NCBI RefSeq assembly: GCF_904849725.1
Contig: NC_058520.1
Span: 325,139,186 to 325,203,185, forward strand
DNA from: Hordeum vulgare subsp. vulgare
Lineage: Eukaryota > Streptophyta > Magnoliopsida > Poales > Poaceae
Direction: 5' to 3'
Length of the DNA stretch: 64,000 nucleotides
Below the pieces are notes generated by a model. That model was not told the origin of the DNA. It saw nothing but the letters and a program-made list of their open reading frames with translations, and did no database searches. The position numbers and the translations under genes were made by a program. Below, piece by piece: positions 24,813 to 36,800 of this stretch (its first letter is position 1; every line of letters starts with the position of its first letter).

Positions 24813-24904
24813 TAGAAAATGACAAAAGAGGTCAAGGCAAAGACCAAAGAAAATCAGTAAACCCCATAGAAGTGAAGACTAAGAGGATAGAACATGTGCA
24901 TTCA

Positions 24905-25615
24905 AGGAACAATGGTAGTACCGTTGGTCAAGCTGTACTAAAAATTTACTACCGCTCTCACAGCGATAGTACCACCCTGACAGTGGTAGTATCGATGCTC
25001 AAGCGGTAGTAAAAAATTACTACCGCTCTGACAGCGGTAGTACTGCTCCACTACGGTAGTTCCGCTCCAAGAGGAGCGGTAGTACTGCACGGGCGAAAAG
25101 TGCCAGATCTAACATGAAAACTTCAGATCCGGTACTAGCGGAGACTCAAACACACATGTTGCATCCGTCTTTGTAAAATATCTACCACAGTAGTTCTCTC
25201 TAACCCTCGTAGCATGAAAAGATTGTACCATGAGAAGATGAACTAATGCATATACCCCCAACCCTAGATTCAACAAGAGCAAAATAAAAGAGAAGGGAAA
25301 CGAGGGCAATAACGAGGTCCATGGCACGAGGGAGAGGTGGGAGACGATCCCACCAAACGGAATCAGAGGAGAGTCGCTGGAGAAGGAGATCCGACGAGTC
25401 CCTCTCGCACCGTTTCGTAAGAAGAGAGAGAGAGCCACGAGATGAATGGGTATGGGGGGAGAAAGAACTGCCCCTGCCCTAATATAACCCCCCGTGGCCC
25501 TGGCGGTGTGGCAGTACCGTGATCATCGTGGTAGTACCGCTTGGCCAGCGGTAGTACCCCTCTTCCAGCGGCTATAAAATTTTACTTCCTTGCCTGGGGC
25601 GGTAGTACCGTGCCT
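24905..25615. repeat. Second GCGGTAGTA palindromic array, between the third ORF and RNase H
   Basis: Dense copies of GCGGTAGTACCGC-like units and their complements occur at 24912-25090 and again at 25505-25610, separated by ordinary sequence. The unit is the same as in the LTR arrays, so the motif occurs at three places in one element. Confidence 0.75.
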
Positions 25616-25981
25616 TCTTCAATAAAAACACTTTGAACTTTGCGACAATCAAGAGAAAAAGTCCAGGAAAGCCCAAGAGAAGATAACAAGAAGAAATAAG
25701 CACGAAATACGAGCACAGAACCGAGCCTTCTGACGAAGAGAGGGCAATGGCCGGAGCCACCAATGTTTGAGATAAATGGTATGACACAGCAAAGAATTAT
25801 CCTCATGACCAAAGCTCGTCCTTGAAGCACCAGTGCCATCAACAATGGCTAATGTGACAGACGTTATCAATTTATGCATAATGGGGGTGGGAAAGTTCAT
25901 TGAGAGAACAACACTCCCCCTATGTCCATGCCTACACCTAGGGAAAAATATAATGATGGGTGAGGTTTACTGTGCCTAGTT

Positions 25982-26488
25982 TCAATCCACATTACTTGAA
26001 TCAATGATATTTAGCTCGTGCCTTAACTCGCGAAACCTTGCTTCATCTAGAGGTTTGGTGAAAATATCCGCAAGTTGCTCTTGAGTGTTGATGAAGAGGA
26101 CCTCAATATCTCCTTGCTTGATATGATCTCGAATGAAATGATGACGAATATGAATATGCTTGGTCTTGCTGTGTTGCACCGGATTGAGAGATATCTTGAC
26201 GGCACTTTCATTGTCACATAGAAGAGACACTTTGTCACAAGTGACACCGTAATCCTTTAAAGTTTGCCTCATCCATAATAGACAACAACTTGTGGCATCT
26301 ACATACTCGCCCTCGGTGGAAGAAAGTGACACACAGTTTTGCTTCTTCCAAGACCAACTTACCAAAGAGCGACCAAGGAATTGGCATCCTCCAGAAGTTG
26401 ACTTCCTTTCGACACAGTCTCCAGCCCAATGTGAGTCAGATTAATCTACTAAACTAAAGCTTGCTCCTTTGGGGTACCATAAGCCGAA
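25982..26488 (-). pseudogene. Copia RNase H domain, C-terminal end of pol
   Basis: The frame reads FGLWYPKGASFS, then (after a stop near 26448) DRKSTSGG-like text, LGRSLVSW, KKQNCVSLSSTEGEYVDATS, LLCDNESAVKISLNPVQHSK, TKHIHIRHHFIRD and EQLADIFTKPL. These are the hallmarks of Ty1-copia RNase H. This domain degrades RNA in the RNA:DNA hybrid during reverse transcription. It stops at 25982 and is cut at about 26488 by the LARD-1 LTR. The reverse transcriptase that should precede it is missing from the window, so a deletion occurred at the junction. Confidence 0.88.
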
Positions 26489-29400
26489 CGGTACTCGAAT
26501 GGTCGACCGTAGCGGCACCGTCTCCGGTCTATCGTCGGACGTTTTTTTGGTGTTTGAAATTACGTTGACAGGTGTCGTTTACCTCTCTTCCCTGGCTAAC
26601 CTACTCTACACGGCCACTTAGCCCGCCCGCGTGCGAAACCGTTCGATTCCGATCGCGCGGTTGAAACCGGGGCGAAATTCTGTAAACCTAGCCCCCCATT
26701 GTCTATAAATAGACCCTCATGCTATTGTTTTAGACAGCCACCCAACTCCCCCTTGAAACCCGTGCTAACCCTAATCCATGCACAGCCCACTCCCACCTCC
26801 TCTCTCCTCCCACCAGCCACCGCCGGCCTGCCAAGCCCACTGCTGGCATGCCCGGGCCCGAAGCCGCGCCGCCGCTCGCCCGAGGCAGCCAGCACCCGAG
26901 TAGCTTCCTCCGATGCCAGGCCCTCCTGGTGTTGTTGTTCCCCCGCATCACTGGCTGCCTGGACGCATGCCGCGTCGCCGCCGTCGCGAGTAGCCAGCTC
27001 CGGCCGGCCTCCACCGCATCGAAGAACCTCCGGCTCGCCTCCGCCCCGATCTGGCCGGAGACCGGACTTCCCCGCGTTCTCCCGTGGATGGATCTAGCCG
27101 CTGCAACCCCGCCTCTCCCCGTGTCGTCCTCCGCCCGATACTCGCCGCCGCCGTCGGGAATGAGGCTCCCGTGCCCGGATCCATCCAGATCCGGCCATCC
27201 CCGTCGCCGCAAGGACCTCGCCGGCCCTACCCTGCCGGATCGCGCCGCCATGGCCTGACCTCCAGCAGACAACCGCCAGCGCCCCGATCTGGTCGAGCAG
27301 ACGACCGCCTGGGCCGGCTCCCGCAACGCTTGGGCCCAGCTGGCCGCCTCGTCCCGCCTGGCCAAGCCGGCTCAGGTCGGCCTCCCCCGCCGGCCCAAGC
27401 TACCCACCAGGCCAGTCCGTTGACCCGAGGTGAGAACCTCTCTATCCAGCGCCCTGTGCATGTTTTAGTTATGTTGTGCATGCCAGTGTTCGGCCCGTGG
27501 ATTAATTTAGCATATTCCTGTGATTTATTTATTTCAGGAATATTAGATATTTCAAACGCCAGTATTTAATTAACAGAGCGTCGGATCGAGGTGATCTATA
27601 TATGGAACTTGTGTAGTTTTCCATGTAGATTCATATTTTTCAACTTGCATGCATGTTTGAAATAATTTGACCCTGGGAATGCCAAGGAACGCGTGCTATC
27701 CTATTATGGTTTTGTCCCGTATTTATTTTCGCGCATGTCCGGATTGCTCAAACCCCGTAGATAAAATGCTCATCTTTTAGGAACCCTTTTGCCATGTATT
27801 TTAGAGAAGTTGTTGGTATTTTTGCATGTAGGATTCTGCCGCTAGTTTATTATACCGTGTTTAGGACATATTCTCGCATATACGTGTGGCGATATTTTTG
27901 TGTTGCAACCCCACATGTTATAATTATTTTCGGGGTAGAAAAATCCATAGAATTTAACTGTGCAATTAGTTTTAGATTTTGAACGAGTTAGTGTGCATGA
28001 TATTTTGCCATGTTGCCCTTTTGTTTATTTTGTGGGATTTAATCCGTGTGTAATATGAAGGAGTTGTCAACTAGAGATATGCCCTTGGATGTGTAGGCTA
28101 GCCTCTGGTAATTTTGGTTGCAATAGAAATCCATGTTTAGATGTGGTTTTCTTGCTTTCATCTTGCTAGAAAATAGAGCTGATTTGGAGTGCTGAAATAT
28201 TTCTAAGTCTAAAATCTATTATATTTTGTTGCTCGCTTTGCATGAGTTTATCTGGTGATCTGTAGCTCTTTTGAGGTTGGTGCAATGGAGTTAGTTGTAG
28301 ACTTTAAGATTCTCTAGCATGCTGTCAATTTTGTGCCATTTGGAGTCCTGTAGCTTATCATTTTGTTGCTATCAATATGCCTTCAGATCGAAAACTGCAC
28401 TTTCATAAACTGTGGTTTTCACTAAGTCTGAAACAATGTGTGAGATGCCATCTTGTGACTTCTTTTCCTAGTGATCCATGCTTATATGCTAGGTGTTATT
28501 AATTGTATGTTGTAGTGCATCTTGACCTCTACTGTCTCATGCCTTGTTTGAGACTTTTGGATTTGTGTAGCTCGTAGTTGTGGGGTGTAGAAACTGCTAT
28601 GTGGCTGATTTTGGCAGATTATGTATATTTCTTGTTTATCTCGTAGTTGTTGAACCGTTTCTCCGTTTTGATCGTGTCCTATATGAAACTTGCTTAGAAT
28701 ATCGTGTAGCTTCATATTGTCTTGCTAGTTGTGTGTTTTGGAATGCTTGTGACTATCATAGCACACATTTTGCATTCATGCCATCATATCTTGTGGTGTT
28801 TGTATCTTTTGAACCGTAGCTCCGTTGGAGATGTTCTCTATGTGTAAATTGCTTGTAACAACGCGTAGAATCACGTGAACCCATTTATTTTGCTCTTTAA
28901 CAACTATTTAAACATGTTAGTTCAGATCTAGACAGAATTACAAATTAACGCATGAGGTCATCTCGGAGATACTATATGTCATTCCCGACCTCATTTAATA
29001 TGCCTAGATAGGTAGATTAATTACGCTTCACCTCTTGCCATGTTTAACCACATTTAAATATCGTCGTATACCTAATAGGGATAGAACTAAATAACTCGTA
29101 TGTGGAGTTTCTTCAATATGCAACTCGATGCATATTGAACTTCACTTAATGTGTAGTGTTTGATTGTCGGAATTGCCATGCCTTATCTTGCATATATTCT
29201 CTGATCATGCATCATATGTGGATTGCATCTTGTCGTGCATGTGTGGTGGTGAATATCTGTGTTGATGCTTGTTTCCGATTTCCCTCGTCTCGATAGAGTT
29301 CCGCAAGCGTGTCGGAATGTGAGGTCCCGTTCGACTACATCGGTTCGTCTGCTTCACGGAGTCATTCTTCTTCCAAGCGAGATCTCAGGCAAGATGACCA

Positions 29401-31058
29401 TTTCCCCAGATACCATTACTATTATTGCCATCCTAGTTATTTTGATTCTATCGTTATTGTCTCGTTGCCTACCACCTGTTAAATATCAGCCTCCCAACAT
29501 TGCCATGAAAACCTTCAACCTGATCACCACCTAGCAAACCACTGATTGGCTATGTTACCGCTTGCTTAACCATGTGTTAGTGTTGCTAGTTGCACGTGCA
29601 GCTGCTTCCATGTGATAACATGGGTTCCTTATTATATCACCATGTTAATGTTATTTAATTTAATGCATCTATATACTTGGTAAAAGGTGGAAGGCTCGGC
29701 CTTTCTAGCCTCGTGTTTTGTTCCACCTTTGCCCCCTTAGTTTCAGCTACCGGTGTTATATTCCATAATTGAGCGCTCCTAACACGATCGGGGTTGTTAT
29801 GGGGACCCCCTTGATAATTCATTTTAGATTAAAGCTGGTCTGGCAAGGTCCAACATTGGTTTTACATTTTCCTAATAACCTAATAAAGTTGCATAGGGAC
29901 TTCCCGGACCCCGAGGATAATTAATCAACACCCGGGCCAGTGCTCCGCATGAGTGTTGGTCCGCCCACCTAGCAGTCGGCGGTGCCACCTCAGGGAAACT
30001 CGAGTGTTTGGCTATCGTCCACTATGCATATACGGTGTGTCCTGAGAATAAGATATGCGGCTCCTATCGGGTTCGTCGACACACCGGTGGCCTTGCTAGA
30101 TTAGTTTTACCTTTTACGAGATATCTTGTGCATCGGGATTCTGGTGATGCTTTGGGTAATCTCAGAGTTGAGGTTTTCCACTAAGGAGTCCGATGAGATC
30201 GCGAGCGTCGTGATCGAGGATTTCTATGCGGCTTGTGGTAATTTGTGATGGGCTAGTTGGAGCACCCCTGCAGGGTTAAACCTTTCGGAAAGCCATGCCC
30301 GCGGTTATGTGGCAATGTGGAAACTTTGTTTAACACTGGTTCTAGACAACTTGAAATTAACTTTATTAAAACATGCCAACTGAGTGCGTAACCGTGACTG
30401 TCTCTTTCGTGAGCTCCTTCTCCGATCGAGGACACGTGGGGTTATGTTTGACATAAGTAGGTGTTCAGGATCATTCATTTGATCATCAGTAGATCACGTC
30501 CGCTATGCGTAGATCTTCCCCCTCTTCATTCTTGTACTCGTAAGTTAGCCACCTCACATATGCTTAGCCGCTTGCTGCAGCCTCACCACTTAACCTTACC
30601 TCGCCTATTAAGCTTTGCTAGTCTTGATACCTTTGGAAATGAGATTGTTGGGTCCCTTGTGGATCATAGATTACTACAACACCAATTGCAGGTACAAGTA
30701 AAGGTTACTTGACGCGAGCGTGTTGATTGTTCATTTGGAGTTGCTTCTTCTTCTTCTTCATCATCGATCTAGGATGGGTTCCAGGCCGGTAGCCTGGGAT
30801 AGCAAGGATGGACGTTGTTCTTCTTTTCTCGTTTGTTTTCATCCGGAGTCGGACCCTGCTCTTCTTCATGGTGATTATGTATTGTACTGATGTGACTCTG
30901 ATGTAGCTTGTGGCGAGTGGAAGGCAATTCCATATACTCTTCCCTTCAGTACATGTACTTGTAACAATATCCATTCTTGCGAAACGACGAGATGCGCTTC
31001 TATCCCTGTTGAGGCCCTCGTGCCTAAATAAGGATAGGATCGCATCTTGGGCGTTACA
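26489..31058 (+). mobile_element. LARD-1 5' LTR (5' end deleted)
   Basis: From GGTACTCGAATGGTCGACCG onward it matches the 3' LTR starting near 34132, and it ends GGGCGTTACA before the primer site. Comparison with the 3' LTR shows about 330 bp missing from the start. It has a TATAAATA box at 26704, a GC-rich region at 26730-27420, then AT-rich sequence to the end. Confidence 0.88.
26704..26711 (+). promoter_or_regulatory. TATA box of the LARD-1 5' LTR
   Basis: TATAAATA in the context GTCTATAAATAGACCC, conserved in the 3' LTR at 34351. A GC-rich leader follows. This is a textbook grass core promoter motif; transcription is inferred only. Confidence 0.7.
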
Positions 31059-33801
31059 AGTTGGTATCAGAGCAGTACCGACCTAGGAGCCCCCTTGATT
31101 GATCGAACTTGGCCGAGTCGAGTCTAGTGAAAAACTGCTTTGAGTCTAGTTATATTTCGGAGATTATGATTCTTTTTTCTCCTCTTCTATGATCTGGTGA
31201 GGAATCTTGACGTAATAATTTAATTCTACACTCTTCTCACTCAAAAAAAAATTAGGCTCACGCGGATATTTTTGGAATCTATATGATGTCGATGTGACGG
31301 AGTTCTGTCTTGGTGCCTCCTGTCTGACTTGATTTCTTCCGGGGATTCTCGAGCACATTGTTATCATTCAGATTTCTTAGTACCTCAGGACGAAGGATGT
31401 TCGAAATTGCTTCAATACTAGTAGTGGCGAGAGGAGTCCGGCTTCCCCAATACTGGTGCACAGAGTTCCGGATGTATCGCCACACTTTGTATCGTTGTGA
31501 TTACGAGGGTCTGTGATAGATGAGGTTCCGAGATTCTGGTTATGTGTTGACGGATGTGATACACTGTACGAGTTAGTATAGGAGTTGAGTGATATATTAC
31601 TCCTTGTATCCGTGGAATAGATTGCATGACCAGAAATTTCGGGAGTTCTTAGGTGGGAATACAAGTAGTTACTTATAGGACAATCTTCCAACAAATGCGT
31701 GATGTTAGGTTGGGATTCAACATCTAGTGGATTCGTTTGTTCACGGTCGACTTACGACAGTTCTCGTTGTGTCTTAAAGAATCCTTGTAGCTTGCTACGA
31801 CTCGGGGATACTTCGTATGTCGTGTGCACTGCCTTGCACAGGATGGCTACTGTAAGGATCGACCCCGTGCGATCCTGTCCACAAAAATATCGGATGAAAT
31901 CTCTCTCATAAATTTGTTCTGGCTTGCTTCATAAGCCTCATCATTTGTTTTGTTGGAGTATGGTAATTTCAGTTGCTTCGATGTCAAGTGGTGAATTTAC
32001 ATCTTTCCCAGAGGTCTTCTCATATTTCTATGAGAGCTCTAATCCTTTTTCTCAATCGATTATCTTATCAACTCTTTCAACCCAAGCTATCATGTCTATT
32101 TTTTCCACCCGGTGTGCTTCTCATCAAGTGAATTCTATCCTCTCCAATTTTCAATATCAATGTCGCTTTTCTTCCGGAGTTCATCTCATCTATCCCAAGT
32201 TTTCTTTGTTTTTCCCACCCTCCCACCCTTTTTTTCAGTGGTTGGATTTTCATCCAAGCATCTTCCGCTATCTTTTCTTCCGTTTCATATCCGGTGATTC
32301 GTTGTGAAGATTCTCAGGAGCTTTGTGTTCATCTTTAGTCAATTTTGTTATCTTTCCGGTGAATTCAATTTAGCTGTCCGTGTCATCATATCCTTTTCAT
32401 CCTTCAAATTCTTTCCCATGTGAAAATTCTTATCAAATCTTCTTGTGGTCATTTCTCTCTATTCTATCCGGAGTATTGAAGATATCTCAGAAGTTCTTGT
32501 TTTCGATTCTTTAACTTATTTCGGGGTTCTCTACCTCATCTAGTTTTTATTTGTACCTGTGCAATATCTTTCTTCTAAGCAATCTTTTCAACGGTGGTTT
32601 CTTTGAGTGGGCCCATAACCCACAGGTTCTTCCCAGGATCTTATATAGCTCTTGTAATCTTTCCCAGAGATCTCTAATTTTTTTCAACTATGACGTAAGT
32701 ATGAATCTCATCAGTCATATCCCTTCTCCAAGTTCTATTCGAATTAATTCATTCTTTGGATCAACCTTTTATTCTTCATTATTCCGGAGTGTCTCAGTTA
32801 TTCTTAGTGGTGTTCTTCTCATCTTTTTCAGCTTGGAAGAGCGAAGGGGTGTTTCTCTCAAATTTTCGTCCATTCTCTTGGAGATTCAGCTTTCAGTGTT
32901 GTGGCATCATCTTGAATTGTTCCCAATCATGAGTGATTCATTTCTTGCTATCCGGTGCATTTTTGAATTGTTTTCATTCTCGATCCTCCGAAGGCCATCA
33001 TTTTAGAAGATTCGTCGTTCTCAGCTTTCAGCTTTCATTCTCAATTCTTCTCAATTGTTGTCCCTTCATTCATCTCTCAATTATTCTGGTGCCTGGTTCA
33101 AGTTTTCTCTCAGGTGGATCATGATCTCTTCATTCTCATGTATCTCCATTTATTCTTGTCATACCCCCATTCAATCCAATTCTTACCGCTGCTCCTCAAG
33201 ATTTCTTCAAATTTGTGCTCATATATCTCCTCAATCTTTCCAAGAAGAATAAGTGATATGCTAAATCTATTGCTTGTCATCAATTTAACTTGATGAAGGG
33301 TAAGCGTAACATAATCTTATTCTTGTTTATAGTGATTTAAATTCTTCTTCCGAAGTGGCTCGTGATATCAATTCTTTGTCTCAAGATGTTCTTCAAGATT
33401 CTTGTGGTAGTAGTTCTCATTTTCTTCTTCGTTCCTCTTTCCAAGATCTAGTTTATATTCTCTTGTTCCAGAGTTCTGGTGATGTTCTTCATTTGGTTCA
33501 ATCATGTTGTTCTATCAAGATCATGGTGTTCTCTTGTTCTATTTAGTTGTTTGCTATGAATCTTGTCTAATTCTCCCATCTTATCGAATTTTTGTCCCCT
33601 TTTCCTACCGAAGTGGTGTCGTAATTTTCCGTGAATTCTTGTTTGTTTCTCATATCATTCCTCATCTCTTTGCAACATTCAAGGATCGTTGGTTTCACTA
33701 GTTTGTCAAAGAAGTGACTAAGTTTTACCTCTTGCTTTCTCTTCCTCTTACTGTTTCATTCTTGGATCTCAGGTCGAGATCCTCTTGTAGTGTAGGAGAG
33801 T
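31059..33801 (+). mobile_element. LARD-1 internal domain, non-coding
   Basis: It starts with the primer site and ends in a short purine tract (TGTAGGAGAG) before the 3' LTR. From about 31920 onward the plus strand is rich in T and C, with recurring TTCCGGAG and TCCGGTG words. The frames at 31924-32307, 32551-33006 and others encode Ser/Phe-rich strings with no recognisable gag, protease, integrase or reverse transcriptase. The inverted relative at 17162-20123 has the same character, so the pattern is a family trait. Confidence 0.8.
31062..31073 (+). other. Primer binding site, initiator tRNA-Met type
   Basis: TGGTATCAGAGC lies three bases after the LTR end. It is a perfect match to the site complementary to the 3' end of plant initiator tRNA-Met. 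Confidence 0.92.
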
Positions 33802-36800
33802 TGTGACAGCCCGAGACCGACGTTCCAGAAGATTCCCCTCTTATTTCGTTTTCGTTGTGTGAGTATTTTTATTTGTCGCATCATGCGCATCATCCGCATT
33901 GCATCGGCATTCTGTTGCCGCCAGTTTTCAAACTTGCATCTGTTGTTAGTTGCCGGTTCTCGTAGTTATCCGTTCTGAGCCCGACCACACACGCACGCGC
34001 CCGCGGCATCGTCAAAATCCTGTTTTTAAAGGTGTGTATAAAACTTCCTCTGATTGGGTTGAGACGTGGCGTGCGGTCTTAATATATTATAGGTAGACCG
34101 CGTGACAAGTTTCGTCGCAATCGGAATCCGTCTGGTACCCGAACGATCGACCGTAGCGGCACCGTCTCCGGTCTATCGTCGGATGTTTTTTCGGTGTTTG
34201 AAATTATGTTGCCGGGTGTCGTTTCCCTCTCTTCCCCAGCTAACCTACTCTACACGGCCACTTAGCCCGTCCCGCGTGCAAAACTGTTCGATTCCGATCG
34301 TGTGGTAGAAACCGGGGAGAAATTCTGCTAAACCTAACCCCCCTATTGTCTATAAATAGACCCCCATGCTATTGTTTTAGACAGCCACCCAACTCCTCCT
34401 TGAAACCCGTGCTAACCCTAATCCGTGCATAGCCCACACCCACCTCCTCTCTCCTCCTACCAGCCGCCGTCGGCCCGCCAGGCCCACGGCTGGCCCGCTC
34501 GGGCCCGAAGCCGCGCCGCCGCTAGCCCGAGGCAGCCACCACCCGAGCAGCTTCCTCCGATGCGAGCCCCTCCTGGTGCTGTCGTTGCCCCGCAGCACCG
34601 GCTGCATGGAGGCATGGCGCGCCGCCGCCGTCGCGAGTAGCCAGCTCCGACCGGCCTCCGCCGCCTTGAAGAACCTCCGGCTCGCCTCCGCCCCGATCTC
34701 GCCGGAGACCGGACTTCCTCGCGTTCTCCCATGGATGGATCTAGCCGCCGCAGCCCCGCATCTCCCCGTGTCCTCCTTCGCTCGATACTCGCCGCCGCCG
34801 CCGGGAATGGGGCTGCCGTGCATGGATCCGTCCAGATCCGTCCATCCCCGCCGCCGCAAGGACCTCGCCGGCCCTGCCCTGCTGGATCGTGCCGCCATGG
34901 CCTGACCTCCAGCAGAAGATCGCCAGCGCCCCGATCTGGTCGAGCAGACGACCGCCTCGGCCGGCTCCCGCACCGCGTGGGCCCAGCTGGCCGCCTCGTC
35001 CTACGAGGCCAAGCCGGCCCAGTTCGGCCTCCCCCGCCGGCCCAAGCTCCCCACCAGGCCGGTCCATTGACCCGAGGTGAGAACCTCTCTATCCAGCACC
35101 CTGTGCACGTTTTAGTTATGTTGCGCATGCCCGTGTTCGGCCCGTGGATTAATTTAGCATATTCCTGTGATTTATTTATTTCAAGAATATTAGATATTTC
35201 AAACGCCCGTATTTAATTAACCGAGCGTTGGATCGAGGTGATCTATATATGAAACTTATGTAGTTTTCCGTGTAGATTCATATTTTTCAACTTGCATGCA
35301 TGTTTGAAATAGTTTGGCCCTCCGAATGCCTAGAAACGCGTGCTATACTATTATGGTTTTGTCCTGTATTTATTTTCGCCCGTGTCCGGATTGCTCAAAC
35401 CCCGTAGATAAAATGCTGATGTTTTAGGAACCCTTTTGCCATGTATTTTAGAGAAGTTATTGGTATTTTTGCATGTAGGATTCCGGTGCTAGTTTATTAT
35501 ACCGTGTTTTGGACATATTCTCGCATATACATGTGGCGATATTTTTGTGTTGCAACCCCACATGTTATATATGTTTTCGGGGTAGAAAAATCCATAGAAT
35601 TTAATTGTGCAATTAGTTTTATCTTTTGTGCGAGTTAGTGCATGTGATATTTTGCCATGTTTCCTTTTTGTTTATTTTGTGGGATTTAATCCGTGCGTGA
35701 TATGAAGGAGTTGTCAACTAGAGATATGCCCTTGCATGTGTAGGCTAGCCTCTGGTAATTTTGGTTGCAATAGAAATCCATGTTTAGGTGTGGTTTGATT
35801 GCTATCAACTTGCTAGAAAATAGTGCTGATTTGGAGTGCTGAAATATTTCTAAGTCTGAAATCTGTTATATTTTGTTGCCGTCTTTACATGAGTTTATCT
35901 GGTGATCTATAGCTCTTTTGAGGTTGGTGCAATGGAGTTAGTTGTAGACTTTAAGATTCTCTAGCATGTTGTCAATTTTTATGCCATTTGGAGTCCTGTA
36001 GCTTATTGTTTTGTTGTTGTCAATATGCCTTCAGATCGAAAACTGCACTTTCATAAACTGTGGTTTTCACTAAGTCTGAAACAATGTGTGAGATGCCATT
36101 TTGTGACTTCTTTTCCTAGCGATCCATGCTTACATGCTAGGTGTTATTAGTTGCATGTTGTAGTGCATCTTGACCTGTACTATCTCATGTCTTGTTTGAG
36201 CCTATTGGATTTGTGTAGCTCGTAGTTGTGGGGTGTAGAAAATGTTATGTGGCTGATTTTGGCAGATTATGTCTATTTCTTGTTTAGCTCGTAGTTGTTG
36301 AACCGTTGTTCCGTTTTGATCGTGTCCTATATGAAACTTGCTTAGCATCTCGTGTAGCTTCATATTATCTTGCTGGTTGTGTGTTTGGGAATGCTTGTGA
36401 CTGTCGTTGTGTGTTTGTATCTTTTGAACGGTAGCTCCGCCGGAGATGTTCTCTATGTGTAAATTGCTTGTAACAACGCGTAGAATCACGTGAACCTATT
36501 TATTTTGCTGTTTAACAACTATTTAAACATGTTAGTTCAGATTTGGACAGAATTACAAATTAACGCATAAGGTCATCTCGGAGATGCTATATGTCATTCC
36601 CGACCTCATTTAATATGCCTAGATAGGTAGATTAATTATGCTTCACCTTTTGCCATGTTTAACCACATTTAAATATTGTCGTGTACCTAATCGGGATAGA
36701 ACTAAATAAATCGTATGTGGAGTTTCGTCAATATGCAACTCGTTGCATATTGAACTTCACTTAATGTGTAGTGTTTGATTGTCGGAATTGCCATGCCTTG

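Noticed and set aside
31062..31073. tRNA-like sequence
   Set aside because: TGGTATCAGAGC is the retrotransposon primer site complementary to a tRNA 3' end, not part of a tRNA gene. No cloverleaf could be built around it.
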